The notes beneath the pieces are model-generated. The model did no database searches. It was not told the DNA's origin and worked only from the letters and a program-made list of their open reading frames with translations. Of a stretch of DNA of 21,367 nucleotides, positions 1 to 7,347 are shown one piece after another (positions within the stretch are counted from its first letter, which is position 1; each line of letters starts with the position of its first letter). A program made the position numbers and the translations under genes. The DNA lies in contig CAJAHV010000120.1 of assembly GCA_903939555.1 (NCBI GenBank), forward strand, positions 1-21,367, written 5' to 3'. The stretch comes from an uncultured Alphaproteobacteria bacterium (GTDB taxonomy: Bacteria > Pseudomonadota > Alphaproteobacteria > Sphingomonadales > Sphingomonadaceae).

Positions 1-273
1 TCCCATGATAGCGCGATAGGCCGGAACAGCATCGTCGCCTTCGAGGACCTGAACCACGACCGGGCCGCTGATCATGAAGGCGACGAGCTCACCGAAGAAG
101 CCGCGTTCGCGGTGGACGGCGTAGAAACCTTCGGCCTGGCCCTTAGTGAGGTGAAGGCGCTTCTGGGCGACGATGCGCAGGCCGGCGGCTTCAATCATGG
201 CATTGACCTTGCCGGTGATGTTGCGGCGGGTAGCGTCTGGCTTGATGATCGAGAAGGTGCGCGTGATAGCCAC
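1..273 (-). CDS. ndk: Nucleoside diphosphate kinase, 3' end cut by window edge
   Basis: Cytosolic enzyme that moves the gamma phosphate from ATP to other nucleoside diphosphates, balancing the NTP/dNTP pools. The first 91 of about 140 residues are visible. They begin MAITRTFSIIKPDA, where Lys11 is the conserved nucleotide-contacting lysine, followed by the family segments NITGKVNAMIEAAG, FYAVHRERGFF and FMISGPVVVQVLEG. The catalytic His (about residue 117) lies beyond the window. The start is GTG at 273-271 with a GGAG Shine-Dalgarno sequence nine bases upstream; no ATG fits the conserved N-terminus. It lies downstream of holC on the same strand, about 100 bases away. Identification is by family motifs and is secure; the remainder cannot be judged. 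Confidence 0.95.
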   Translation of the reverse strand, partial: MAITRTFSIIKPDATRRNITGKVNAMIEAAGLRIVAQKRLHLTKGQAEGFYAVHRERGFFGELVAFMISGPVVVQVLEGDDAVPAYRAIMG

Positions 274-322
274 GGGGGAAAACTCCGATTGTTTGCAACA
301 CTGGGGGATTAAACCGCCGCTC

Positions 323-350
323 ACCTAGCCGCGCCACGCCGGAAAGGCAA
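323..350 (-). promoter_or_regulatory. Possible ndk promoter inside the holC-ndk gap
   Basis: Read on the minus strand there is a -35-like TTGCCT (350-345), a 16-base spacer and a -10-like CTAGGT (328-323), about 50 bases before the ndk GTG. The same general form (TTGxCx, then CTAGxx) occurs before the TPR gene at 12924. The -35 lies in a small inverted repeat (GGCAA 346-350, TTGCC 354-358), which could also be a weak hairpin after holC; there is no T tract. Consensus reading only. Confidence 0.3.
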
Positions 351-372
351 GTTTTGCCCGGAAATCGCTGGA

Positions 373-828
373 TCACCCGGCCTTTTCGAAGCGGCCGCCA
401 TCGGTTTCGCGCCAATAGACCGGCTTGACCCCTTCAACCTTTGCCAGCCGGCGCCAGCGGTTGCGTGCAACCTCAGCGCCTTTGGCATCGAACAGAAACA
501 GCACCCGGGTCAACCCGGCCAGATCCTCGGGCAGATCATCGCCGATTTGCGCCAGGCAATCGGCCGCATTGGCGGCGGGCAGACCTGCCGCCGACAGCAA
601 AACCGGCTGGCTGGAAAGCCGATCCGACGCAAGCTCGTTGTCGATACCATGCGGCACGAAACTGTCCGCCGGCTGCTGCCACAATATGTCATCAAGACTG
701 TTCAGCAGGTCGGTATCGCTGCTGCGCACCAGAATGCGGTGCCCCGCCGACAATGCTTTGCCGACAAGTTGCGGTAGTACCGCTTCGACACGGCGCTCGG
801 CAAGTTGATAGAAACCGATTTCGATCAT
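373..828 (-). CDS. holC: DNA polymerase III chi subunit (HolC)
   Basis: Clamp-loader accessory subunit that links the DNA polymerase III holoenzyme to single-strand-binding protein. The 151-residue product has the usual length and family features: an N-terminal MIEIGFYQLAERRVEAVLPQL, then KALSAGHRILVRSSD, the DILWQQPADSFVPHG segment, and a C-terminal FLFDAKGAEVARNRWRRL block followed by the YWRETDGGRFEKAG end typical of alphaproteobacterial members. The ATG is at 828-826. It follows pepA on the same strand, as in the pepA-holC pair of many proteobacteria, but a repeat element sits between the two genes here. The family diverges quickly, so the call rests on overall pattern plus the pepA neighbour. 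Confidence 0.9.
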   Translation of the reverse strand: MIEIGFYQLAERRVEAVLPQLVGKALSAGHRILVRSSDTDLLNSLDDILWQQPADSFVPHGIDNELASDRLSSQPVLLSAAGLPAANAADCLAQIGDDLPEDLAGLTRVLFLFDAKGAEVARNRWRRLAKVEGVKPVYWRETDGGRFEKAG

Positions 829-840
829 GGCCAGTTCCTA

Positions 841-922
841 TCATCCCGGGACTGACCCGGGACCCGGTTTTTCTTGGGCAACATGCCGGGCGCAACTGGA
901 TCCCGAGTTTGACCCTGGATCA
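841..922. repeat. Imperfect inverted-repeat intergenic element (DPGSSPG type)
   Basis: The gap between pepA and holC carries two arms in inverted orientation. One is at 841-868 (tcatcccgggactgacccgg and on); the other is at 894-922 (core actggatcccgagtttgacc). The second arm resembles the reverse complement of the first with a few mismatches. The words 'ctggatcccg' and 'cccgggatga' are characteristic of dispersed repeats in sphingomonad and other alphaproteobacterial genomes, often mis-annotated as short 'LDPGSSPG' proteins. As RNA it would fold into a long hairpin. No coding function is apparent. Copy number cannot be judged from one window. Confidence 0.6.
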
Positions 923-933
923 AGCAAATCCCC

Positions 934-2421
934 TCACCCCTCGAAATTTGCCGCGATAAACCGGTCGAGAAGGCGTACGCCATAGCCCGTAGCACCCTTG
1001 TCATGGAGCGTTCCCACCTTGCTCGACCAGACTGTGCCTGCAATATCGAGATGCGCCCACTTCACGCCGGGCTTGACGAAACGCTTGATGAACTGCGCGG
1101 CGGTGATCGAGCCCCCCTCTCGCGGCCCGACATTCTTGATGTCCGCGATCGCGCTGTCGATAAGCTTGTCATAGGCATCGCCGATCGGCATGCGCCACAA
1201 TTTTTCACCGCAAGTATCGCCCGCCGTAGTCAGTTGCGCTGCTAGGCCATCATCGTTGCAGAACAGCCCGGCATGCTCATGCCCAAGGCTAACGATGATC
1301 GCGCCGGTCAACGTCGCGAGATCGACAACTACCTCGGGGTTGAACTTTTCCTGCGCCCACCAGATCGCGTCGCACAACACCAGCCGCCCTTCCGCATCGG
1401 TATTGATGACTTCGATGGTCTGGCCATTCATGCTGGTGACAACGTCACCGGGGCGCTGGGCATTGCCATCGGGCATGTTCTCGACCAGCCCGACGACCCC
1501 GACGACGTGCGCCTTTGCCTTGCGGGCTGCCAGCGCGTGCATGGCGCCAGTGACCGCCCCTGCCCCGCCCATGTCCCACTTCATGTCTTCCATGCCGGCG
1601 GCGGGCTTGATGCTGATGCCGCCCGTATCGAAGGTGACACCCTTGCCGACGAAGACAACGGGCTTGGCGTCGGGGTTGCCGGTGCCGTTCCAGCGCATAG
1701 CCATCAGCCGCGGCGGCCGAACCGAGCCTTGCGCGACGCCGAGCAGCGCGCCCATGCCGAGGGCCCGCATTTCATCCTCGCCGAGCACCGTCAGTTCGAT
1801 TCCGAGATCTTTCAGGTCCTGTGCCGATTCGACGAAGGATTCCGGGTAGATGACGTTGGCGGGTTCCGAAACAAGGTCGCGGGTGCGCGTGACGCCGGCG
1901 GCAATGGCGGCAAGCTGTTCATGCTTGGCTTCGGCCCCCGGGGCGCCAATGATGTCGAAATCGGTCAGCGTCGGTTTGGTCTTGGGCTTCATCGTCGTGC
2001 GATATTTGTCGAAGCGATAGCTGCGTAGCGACGCGCCGTGCGCCAGATGCGCCGCCGCGTCGGCAAGCGGCAGGGCGCCGGTGACACCCGTCATGTCGAC
2101 AGTTACACGGGTTTCACCACAGGCTTGGAAACGCGCAGCGACGGTCGCGCCGATTTTTTCGAACACTGCTGGCGTCGCCTTGTCGGCCGGGCCCATGCCG
2201 ATGATCAACAGCCGGGCTGCCGCAAGGCCGTGCGGGCCCAGGATTTCGACCACCGCCGACGCTTCGCCTTCGAAACGTCCTGTCTTGAGCGCCCGTGCTA
2301 CCTGGCCTTCGCTGGCTGCATCCACCATTATTGCCCCGGGTGTCATCTCGCCGCCGGGCCCGGCAAGGACGACATGGACATGTGGCGCCGGATCGGCAGC
2401 GGCAGGAAATGAAATGCGCAT
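934..2421 (-). CDS. pepA: Leucyl aminopeptidase (M17 family, PepA)
   Basis: Cytosolic two-metal exopeptidase that removes N-terminal residues from peptides; some homologues also bind DNA. The 495-residue product has an N-terminal macro-like domain (about 1-165) and a C-terminal catalytic domain. All metal and active-site residues are visible: Lys260 and Asp265 in VGKGVTFDTGG, Lys272 in SIKPA, Asp283 in KWDMGGA, and Asp342, Glu344 and Arg346 in the signature NTDAEGRL. The spacing equals the E. coli enzyme shifted by ten. I chose the ATG at 2421-2419 (MRISFPAAA) because an AAGG lies ten bases upstream; the in-frame ATG at 2454 would add 11 residues with no ribosome site. It is transcribed away from lptD and probably with holC. 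Confidence 0.96.
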   Translation of the reverse strand: MRISFPAAADPAPHVHVVLAGPGGEMTPGAIMVDAASEGQVARALKTGRFEGEASAVVEILGPHGLAAARLLIIGMGPADKATPAVFEKIGATVAARFQACGETRVTVDMTGVTGALPLADAAAHLAHGASLRSYRFDKYRTTMKPKTKPTLTDFDIIGAPGAEAKHEQLAAIAAGVTRTRDLVSEPANVIYPESFVESAQDLKDLGIELTVLGEDEMRALGMGALLGVAQGSVRPPRLMAMRWNGTGNPDAKPVVFVGKGVTFDTGGISIKPAAGMEDMKWDMGGAGAVTGAMHALAARKAKAHVVGVVGLVENMPDGNAQRPGDVVTSMNGQTIEVINTDAEGRLVLCDAIWWAQEKFNPEVVVDLATLTGAIIVSLGHEHAGLFCNDDGLAAQLTTAGDTCGEKLWRMPIGDAYDKLIDSAIADIKNVGPREGGSITAAQFIKRFVKPGVKWAHLDIAGTVWSSKVGTLHDKGATGYGVRLLDRFIAANFEG

Positions 2422-2456
2422 CGAAAAGGAGCCTTCATGGCGGAGGAATGACATAT

Positions 2457-2481
2457 GCCGTCTAGAACGCCGCTAGACGGC
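2457..2481. promoter_or_regulatory. Perfect 9-bp inverted repeat in the pepA-lptD divergent region
   Basis: GCCGTCTAG (2457-2465) and CTAGACGGC (2473-2481) are exact reverse complements separated by seven bases. The dyad lies 36 bases upstream of the pepA start and about 100 bases upstream of the lptD start. It could be an operator for a dimeric regulator or a hairpin in the pepA leader. There is no T tract, so a terminator is unlikely. Confidence 0.5.
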
Positions 2482-2581
2482 GTGCAAACCCGCAAGCCGG
2501 TACTGCGGCAAAGTGCTGTGGACGCCGCGCGCCGTGGCGGCTAAGCCAACACCCCTTAGTTCCCGCTCTTGAAAGCGTCGC

Positions 2582-4831
2582 TTGCCCCTGCGTTCTGTCC
2601 TGCTGGCGACCGCCACCTTGTTAGCCGCTGCGGGCGGTGCCGGTGCCGCGCGTGCCTATCAGGCGCAGCCGCCCGAAGCGCCCGGGCTGACGGTACCGCG
2701 TGATAGCGGCGATGTCATTGCGCCCGGTGACAGCATCGGCTTCGAAGCCGATGAGATGCGCTATGATGACAAGGCCGAGATCGTCACTGCCGCAGGTTCC
2801 GTAAAGCTGAACCGCGACGCGTGGAAGCTTTCGGCCGATACAATCGAATATGACCGAAGCAGCGGCAAGGTCGTGGCGCGCGGCCACGTCATCACCATCG
2901 ATCCCGAAGGCAACCAAGCCTTTGGCGACCGCATAGAACTGACCGATTCGCTGCGGGACGGCATTATAGACAATGTTTTACTCGTGCTGAACGACGGTGG
3001 GCGTTTGGCAGCCAACGAGGGCGCCCGCAATGGCGATGTCATCGCATTGCGCCGCGCCGTTTATTCACCCTGCGCCGTTGTCGACAAGCAGGGCTGCCCG
3101 CATGAGCCGGTATGGCAGGTCAAGGCGCTGCGCATTGCCTATAATCGCGCCAAGCACCGGCTTTACTACAAGGCAGCCTCACTCGAAATGTTCGGTGTGC
3201 CGGTCTTCTACCTGCCGACTTTTTCGCACCCCGATGGTCTTGCTAAGCAGGTCAGCGGGCTGTTGTTGCCGGGGATCGAATTCCAAAGACAATTGGGGGT
3301 GGGCATCAGCCTGCCCTATCACGTTGCACTGGCCCCCGACCGCGATGCCACCATAACACCGCATTTCTACACTGCTGAAAACCCGGCGCTGCAACTTTCG
3401 GCGCGGCGGCTGTTCGCCAAGGGGCCGGTTCAGGTCGATGCCTTTTTCACTTATGCACAATTGACCGAATTTGCTGCCGACGGCGTTACTGAAATCGACC
3501 GCGGCAATCGGTTTCGCGGCTATTTCGCCCTCAAGGGCCAATTGCAACATTCGTCGACCTGGCGGTCGAAATTTTCGGTACGCTTGACCACCGATGACAC
3601 GTTCAACCGCCGCTATGGTCTTGATTTCGATGATACCCTGCGGTCGACCTATGCGATCGAACGCCAGACCCAAACCAGCTTCCTGTCGGTTTCGGCCTGG
3701 GCTTTCCAGGGGCTACGCGCTGCCGACCGGGCGGGCGAATTGCCGTATGTGCTGCCGCTGATCGAATATGATTGGCGGCCTGCAGACCCGGTACTGGGCG
3801 GGCGCCTGCGTTTCGGTGCCAACAGCATGAACCTTTATCGAACCGACGGACAGAGCGTGCAGCGCGCTCTGGTCTTTGGCCGTTGGGACCGAAGTTTCAT
3901 TACGTCGCTAGGCCAGCGCATCACCGGCACCACCATGCTTCGCAGCGACCTCTATAACGTCATCGACCCTCAAAAAGCGACCTTGCCAGAATATGCCGGT
4001 CGGTCAGGGATGCATGGCCGGGTGATTCCGGTTGGTGCCATCGATGTCGAATGGCCGCTCGCCGGGCCGGCGTTGGGTGGCAATCAAAAGATCACGCCGC
4101 GCGTGCAGATCGTCGTCACGCCAGCCGACCTCGACAATAGCGTGCCGAACGAAGACAGCCGCGCCATTGAACTCGAAACCGGCAGCTTGTTCGATCTCAA
4201 CCGCTTTCCCGGCCATGACCGCTTCGAATCAGGCACCAGATTAAATTATGGTGTGCAATATGCACTCGACCGACCCGGCTGGGCCTTGCGCAGCGAAATC
4301 GGCCAGTCGGTAAGGTTGGCGGGTGACGGCAGCGAATTTCCGCAAGGGACCGGGCTCAGCCAGACTGCCAGCGATTTTGTCGGACGCAGCAATCTCAAGC
4401 TGGGGAGCTTGTTCGAGATCACCCACCGCTTCCGGGTCGACCGGCACAGTTTCGCCGTGCGCCGCAATGAAATCGATGTGGCGATCGGCGACCGCCGGAC
4501 CTATGCGACGATCAGCTATCTCAAACTTAACCGCAACATCCAGCTTGAAGACCTTGAAGATCGTGCTGAATTGCGGCTCGGCGGACGCGTCGCCATTGCC
4601 CGCTTCTGGTCGGCATTCGGCTCGGCGGTCGTCGATCTGACGACCGCCCGGGACAACCCGAATGCTACAGGCGATGGTTTCAAGTCGGTGCGCCACCGCA
4701 TCGGCCTCGAATATGAAGACGAATGTTTCCGGCTCGGTCTGAGTTGGCGGCGCGATTACATCGGCGACCGTGATTTCCGTCCCGGCAACACTTTCTTGCT
4801 CTCACTCGCCTTCAAAACCCTTGGCCGTTGA
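2582..4831 (+). CDS. lptD: LPS-assembly outer-membrane protein LptD
   Basis: Beta-barrel protein that, with LptE, inserts lipopolysaccharide into the outer leaflet of the outer membrane. The 749 residues comprise a signal peptide (leader with a hydrophobic Leu/Ala core, likely cut after AGAARA near residue 24), an OstA/LptA-like N-domain (about 50-165, including the repeating strands 'GSVKLNRDAWKLSADTIEYD' and 'GHVITIDPEGNQAFGDRIEL') and the C-terminal barrel. Cysteines are at 164 and 172 (SPC...GCP) and 715 (DEC), not the E. coli layout with a CC pair. The start is TTG at 2582: a stop lies in frame at 2570-2572 and the first internal ATG would remove the signal peptide. The stop codon lies in a hairpin. 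It heads the lptD-surA-pdxA-rsmA cluster. Confidence 0.96.
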   Translation: MPLRSVLLATATLLAAAGGAGAARAYQAQPPEAPGLTVPRDSGDVIAPGDSIGFEADEMRYDDKAEIVTAAGSVKLNRDAWKLSADTIEYDRSSGKVVARGHVITIDPEGNQAFGDRIELTDSLRDGIIDNVLLVLNDGGRLAANEGARNGDVIALRRAVYSPCAVVDKQGCPHEPVWQVKALRIAYNRAKHRLYYKAASLEMFGVPVFYLPTFSHPDGLAKQVSGLLLPGIEFQRQLGVGISLPYHVALAPDRDATITPHFYTAENPALQLSARRLFAKGPVQVDAFFTYAQLTEFAADGVTEIDRGNRFRGYFALKGQLQHSSTWRSKFSVRLTTDDTFNRRYGLDFDDTLRSTYAIERQTQTSFLSVSAWAFQGLRAADRAGELPYVLPLIEYDWRPADPVLGGRLRFGANSMNLYRTDGQSVQRALVFGRWDRSFITSLGQRITGTTMLRSDLYNVIDPQKATLPEYAGRSGMHGRVIPVGAIDVEWPLAGPALGGNQKITPRVQIVVTPADLDNSVPNEDSRAIELETGSLFDLNRFPGHDRFESGTRLNYGVQYALDRPGWALRSEIGQSVRLAGDGSEFPQGTGLSQTASDFVGRSNLKLGSLFEITHRFRVDRHSFAVRRNEIDVAIGDRRTYATISYLKLNRNIQLEDLEDRAELRLGGRVAIARFWSAFGSAVVDLTTARDNPNATGDGFKSVRHRIGLEYEDECFRLGLSWRRDYIGDRDFRPGNTFLLSLAFKTLGR

Positions 4832-4843
4832 CCCCCAACGGCC
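4823..4843 (+). terminator. Hairpin spanning the lptD stop codon (attenuator-like)
   Basis: GGCCGTTG (4823-4830) and CAACGGCC (4836-4843) form a perfect 8-bp stem with a five-base loop; the lptD TGA (4829-4831) is inside it. A TTTT run follows only 11 bases later (4854-4857), so this is not a textbook intrinsic terminator. It may reduce read-through from lptD into surA or stabilise the lptD 3' end. Confidence 0.4.
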
Positions 4844-4893
4844 TGGCGCGCCGTTTTCACCCCCGGTTCAGCACGCTGGCGGTAACCTCGGCT

Positions 4894-4931
4894 TTGCTGT
4901 CATCCCTCGCATACGCTATTGACCGCATACG
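4894..4931 (+). promoter_or_regulatory. Possible surA upstream control region with direct repeat
   Basis: The 156-base lptD-surA gap is long for this cluster. It holds an exact 8-base direct repeat CGCATACG at 4908-4915 and 4924-4931 (16-base period). TTGCTG (4894-4899) stands 17 bases before TATTGA (4917-4922), a poor sigma-70 match. A regulator site or separate surA promoter is possible but unproven. Confidence 0.25.
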
Positions 4932-4987
4932 TCGTGCGGCAGAGGCCAATGGGGGGCGGCATCAACCTGCCCCGTTCGGAGACTGGA

Positions 4988-6346
4988 ATGCGTTTCAATA
5001 CCAAGATGTACGGCCTTTTGCTCGGCACAGCCCTGGCGATGACCGCTGCGCCCGTTACATCGACAGCGCAAGAAACAGCACAGGCGCCCGGATTTTCGGC
5101 CGGAGACATCCCGGAAATGCGCGTAGTGGGCGATATCGACCCGACGCTGCGCAAGGCCCAGGCCATAGTAAACGGCGATGTCATCACCGATACCGATATC
5201 GACCAGCGTGTTGCCCTTGTGCTGGCAGCCAATGGCGGAAAAATTGATGACGACGAACGCATGCGGCTACGCTTGCAGGTGCTGCGCAATCTTATCGATG
5301 AAAAGCTGCAGGTGCAGGAAGCTGCCAACAACGATATCCGCATCGCCGATGCCGAGGTCGACCGCTCCTATGATCGGGTTGCTGCCAATTTCAAACGCTC
5401 GCCGGCGGCCTTCGAACAATTCCTGCGCGACGCTGGTTCATCACCCGCCTCGATCAAAGGCCAGATCAAGGGAGAACTCGCCTGGAACCGCGTGTTGCGA
5501 CGCAAGGTCGAACCGATGGTCAACGTTGGCGATGACGAAGTGCAGGCTATCATCGCCAAGCTGAACGCCGCCAAGGGCAAAGATGAATTTCATGTCAGCG
5601 AAATACTGCTGACTGCCACCCCCGAAACCGAAGCCCGGGTTCTGGAAGATGCCGCCCGTATCGTCGGCCAGATCCGCGGCGGCGCCTCGTTCGTTGCCTA
5701 TGCACGGCAGTTTTCCGAAGCATCAAGCGCCGGCGTGGGGGGTGACCTCGGCTGGGTGCGCGCCGAACAGCTTGCCGACACAGTGAGCCCTGTCATAACA
5801 AGCTTGCAGGCTGGCGCCGGTGCGAGCAGCATCAGCGACCCTATCCGCGTGCCAGGCGGCGTTGCAATCATGGCACTGCTCGAAAAGCGCCAGGTGCTCG
5901 CCGCTGATCCCGATGCCGCCATCCTGTCCCTGAAGCAGATGTCGCTGCCGCTGCCCGCTGGCATCAGCGAGGCGCAAGCAATGGCAAAGGTCAAGGAATT
6001 CCAGACGGCGACACAGGCCATGGGTGGCTGCGGCAGGGTAGAAGAAGTCGGCAAGCAATTGGGCGCCGATGTCGCGATCAACGATGCCATCCGCATGAAA
6101 GACCTGCCCCCTGCGCTACAGAATATCCTCAAGCAATTGTCGATCGGCCAGGCGACACCGGCCTTTGGTTCAGCCGCCGAAGGCCTGCGGGTCCTTGTGC
6201 TGTGCGGCCGCGACGACAGCGCCGCCCAAGTGAAGGCGCCGAGTTTCGACGAAATCTATTCCCAGATGAACGAGGAGCGCGTCAACATGCGGGCGCGTCG
6301 CTATCTTCGCGATTTGCGCCGCGACGCGATCGTCGATTACCGCTAA
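4988..6346 (+). CDS. surA: Periplasmic chaperone/peptidyl-prolyl isomerase SurA
   Basis: Periplasmic chaperone that escorts unfolded outer-membrane proteins to the BAM complex. The 452-residue product (E. coli 428) starts at ATG 4988, preceded by GGAG at 4978-4981; in-frame upstream sequence lacks such a site. A signal peptide (hydrophobic core GLLLGTALAMTAAPVTS) is followed by a SurA N-domain (about 55-195) with the typical KAQAIVNGDVITDTDIDQR opening and the LRNLIDEKLQVQEA helix. A parvulin domain (about 199-303, FHVSEILL to LLEKRQV) contains the FSEASSAGVGGDLGWV signature. The region after 303 resembles a degenerate second parvulin unit. The stop overlaps the pdxA start (TAATG), so translation is probably coupled. 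It sits between lptD, the product of which is a known SurA-dependent client in other bacteria, and pdxA. Confidence 0.93.
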   Translation: MRFNTKMYGLLLGTALAMTAAPVTSTAQETAQAPGFSAGDIPEMRVVGDIDPTLRKAQAIVNGDVITDTDIDQRVALVLAANGGKIDDDERMRLRLQVLRNLIDEKLQVQEAANNDIRIADAEVDRSYDRVAANFKRSPAAFEQFLRDAGSSPASIKGQIKGELAWNRVLRRKVEPMVNVGDDEVQAIIAKLNAAKGKDEFHVSEILLTATPETEARVLEDAARIVGQIRGGASFVAYARQFSEASSAGVGGDLGWVRAEQLADTVSPVITSLQAGAGASSISDPIRVPGGVAIMALLEKRQVLAADPDAAILSLKQMSLPLPAGISEAQAMAKVKEFQTATQAMGGCGRVEEVGKQLGADVAINDAIRMKDLPPALQNILKQLSIGQATPAFGSAAEGLRVLVLCGRDDSAAQVKAPSFDEIYSQMNEERVNMRARRYLRDLRRDAIVDYR

Positions 6347-7347
6347 TGACCGGACCGGCGCCCGCGCCGCTGGCTGTGTCTGTGGGCGATCCTGCCGGGG
6401 TCGGTCCGGAAATCGTCGCGGCGGCTTGGGCGGCCCGCCACGCCGAAAACCTGCCGCCCTTCTTTGCCATCGGCGACCGGCGGGCGATAAACGCCGTATG
6501 GGATGGCCCCATCGAAACATTGGGTACACCATCCGACGCGGCGGCTGCCTTTGATCGCGCCTTGCCGCTGATCCAGGTCGATGATCCGGGCGAGATCACC
6601 CCGGGAGATCCTAATTTTGCCGGCGCGCGTTGCGCACTCGACAGCCTCGAGATTGCGGTTGGGTTGGCGCGCAACGGTTTTGCCGGCGGCATTGTCACCG
6701 GTCCGGTATCCAAGGCGCAGCTCTACAATATCGGCTTCAACTATCCGGGCCAGACCGAGTTCGTCGCAGAACGCTGCGGCATTGCGGCGGTAAACGCCGT
6801 GATGATGCTCGCCGGACCCAGCCTCCGCACCATCCCGATCACCGTCCACAGCCCGCTGAGCGACGTGCCGCGTCTGCTGACTACGGAACTCATCATTGCC
6901 AAGGCGCGCATTGCTGTCCGCGCCCTGACGCGCGATTATGGCGTCGCCCGGCCCCGGCTTGTCGTAGCCGGGCTGAACCCCCATGCCGGCGAAAGCGGAA
7001 CGCTGGGCCGCGAGGATATTGATATCATCCGCCCTGCCATCGAGACATTGCTCGCCGAAGACATAGATGTGCGCGGGCCGCTGGCCGCCGATACGATGTT
7101 CCATCCGGCCGCCCGCGCATTATATGATGTTGCTCTGTGCATGTATCACGACCAAGCGCTTATTCCGTTAAAGACGCTGCATTTTGATGATGGGGTCAAT
7201 GTCACGCTTGGTCTGCCAATCGTGCGCACCTCGCCCGATCATGGCACAGCCTTCGGCATCGCCGGAAAAGGCATTGCCAGCCCTCGCGCCATGATCGAGG
7301 CGATCCGCATGGCCGGCCAATGCGTGGCGCGCAGGCTGGCGGCTTGA
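6346..7347 (+). CDS. pdxA: 4-hydroxythreonine-4-phosphate dehydrogenase
   Basis: Catalyses the NAD-dependent oxidation of 4-phosphohydroxy-L-threonine in the DXP-dependent pathway to pyridoxal 5'-phosphate; cytosolic. The 333 residues include the opening VSVGDPAGVGPEI and the three metal-binding histidines: His168 (VHSPLSD), His213 (NPHAGESG) and His268 (MYHDQALIPLK). Their spacing is identical to E. coli with an offset of two. The C-terminal RTSPDHGTAFGIAGKG segment is also typical. The ATG overlaps the surA stop by one base. The 3' end overlaps rsmA. pdxH, which acts later in the same pathway, is 10 kb away in this window. Confidence 0.97.
   Translation: MTGPAPAPLAVSVGDPAGVGPEIVAAAWAARHAENLPPFFAIGDRRAINAVWDGPIETLGTPSDAAAAFDRALPLIQVDDPGEITPGDPNFAGARCALDSLEIAVGLARNGFAGGIVTGPVSKAQLYNIGFNYPGQTEFVAERCGIAAVNAVMMLAGPSLRTIPITVHSPLSDVPRLLTTELIIAKARIAVRALTRDYGVARPRLVVAGLNPHAGESGTLGREDIDIIRPAIETLLAEDIDVRGPLAADTMFHPAARALYDVALCMYHDQALIPLKTLHFDDGVNVTLGLPIVRTSPDHGTAFGIAGKGIASPRAMIEAIRMAGQCVARRLAA

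Noticed and set aside
825..1043. Short minus-strand frame across the pepA-holC repeat
   Set aside because: Typical spurious DPGSSPG-type peptide made by translating the repeat element; it overlaps the pepA 3' end.
1273..2028. 251-codon plus-strand open frame inside pepA
   Set aside because: It lies antisense to a complete, motif-rich pepA; long open antisense frames are common in GC-rich genes. The translation has no recognisable domain and no ribosome site.
3179..3673. 164-codon minus-strand frame inside lptD
   Set aside because: Antisense to a clear LptD barrel region; no domain or start signal.
6343..7104. 253-codon minus-strand open frame opposite pdxA
   Set aside because: Shadow of pdxA, all of whose active-site residues are intact; no independent evidence for coding.
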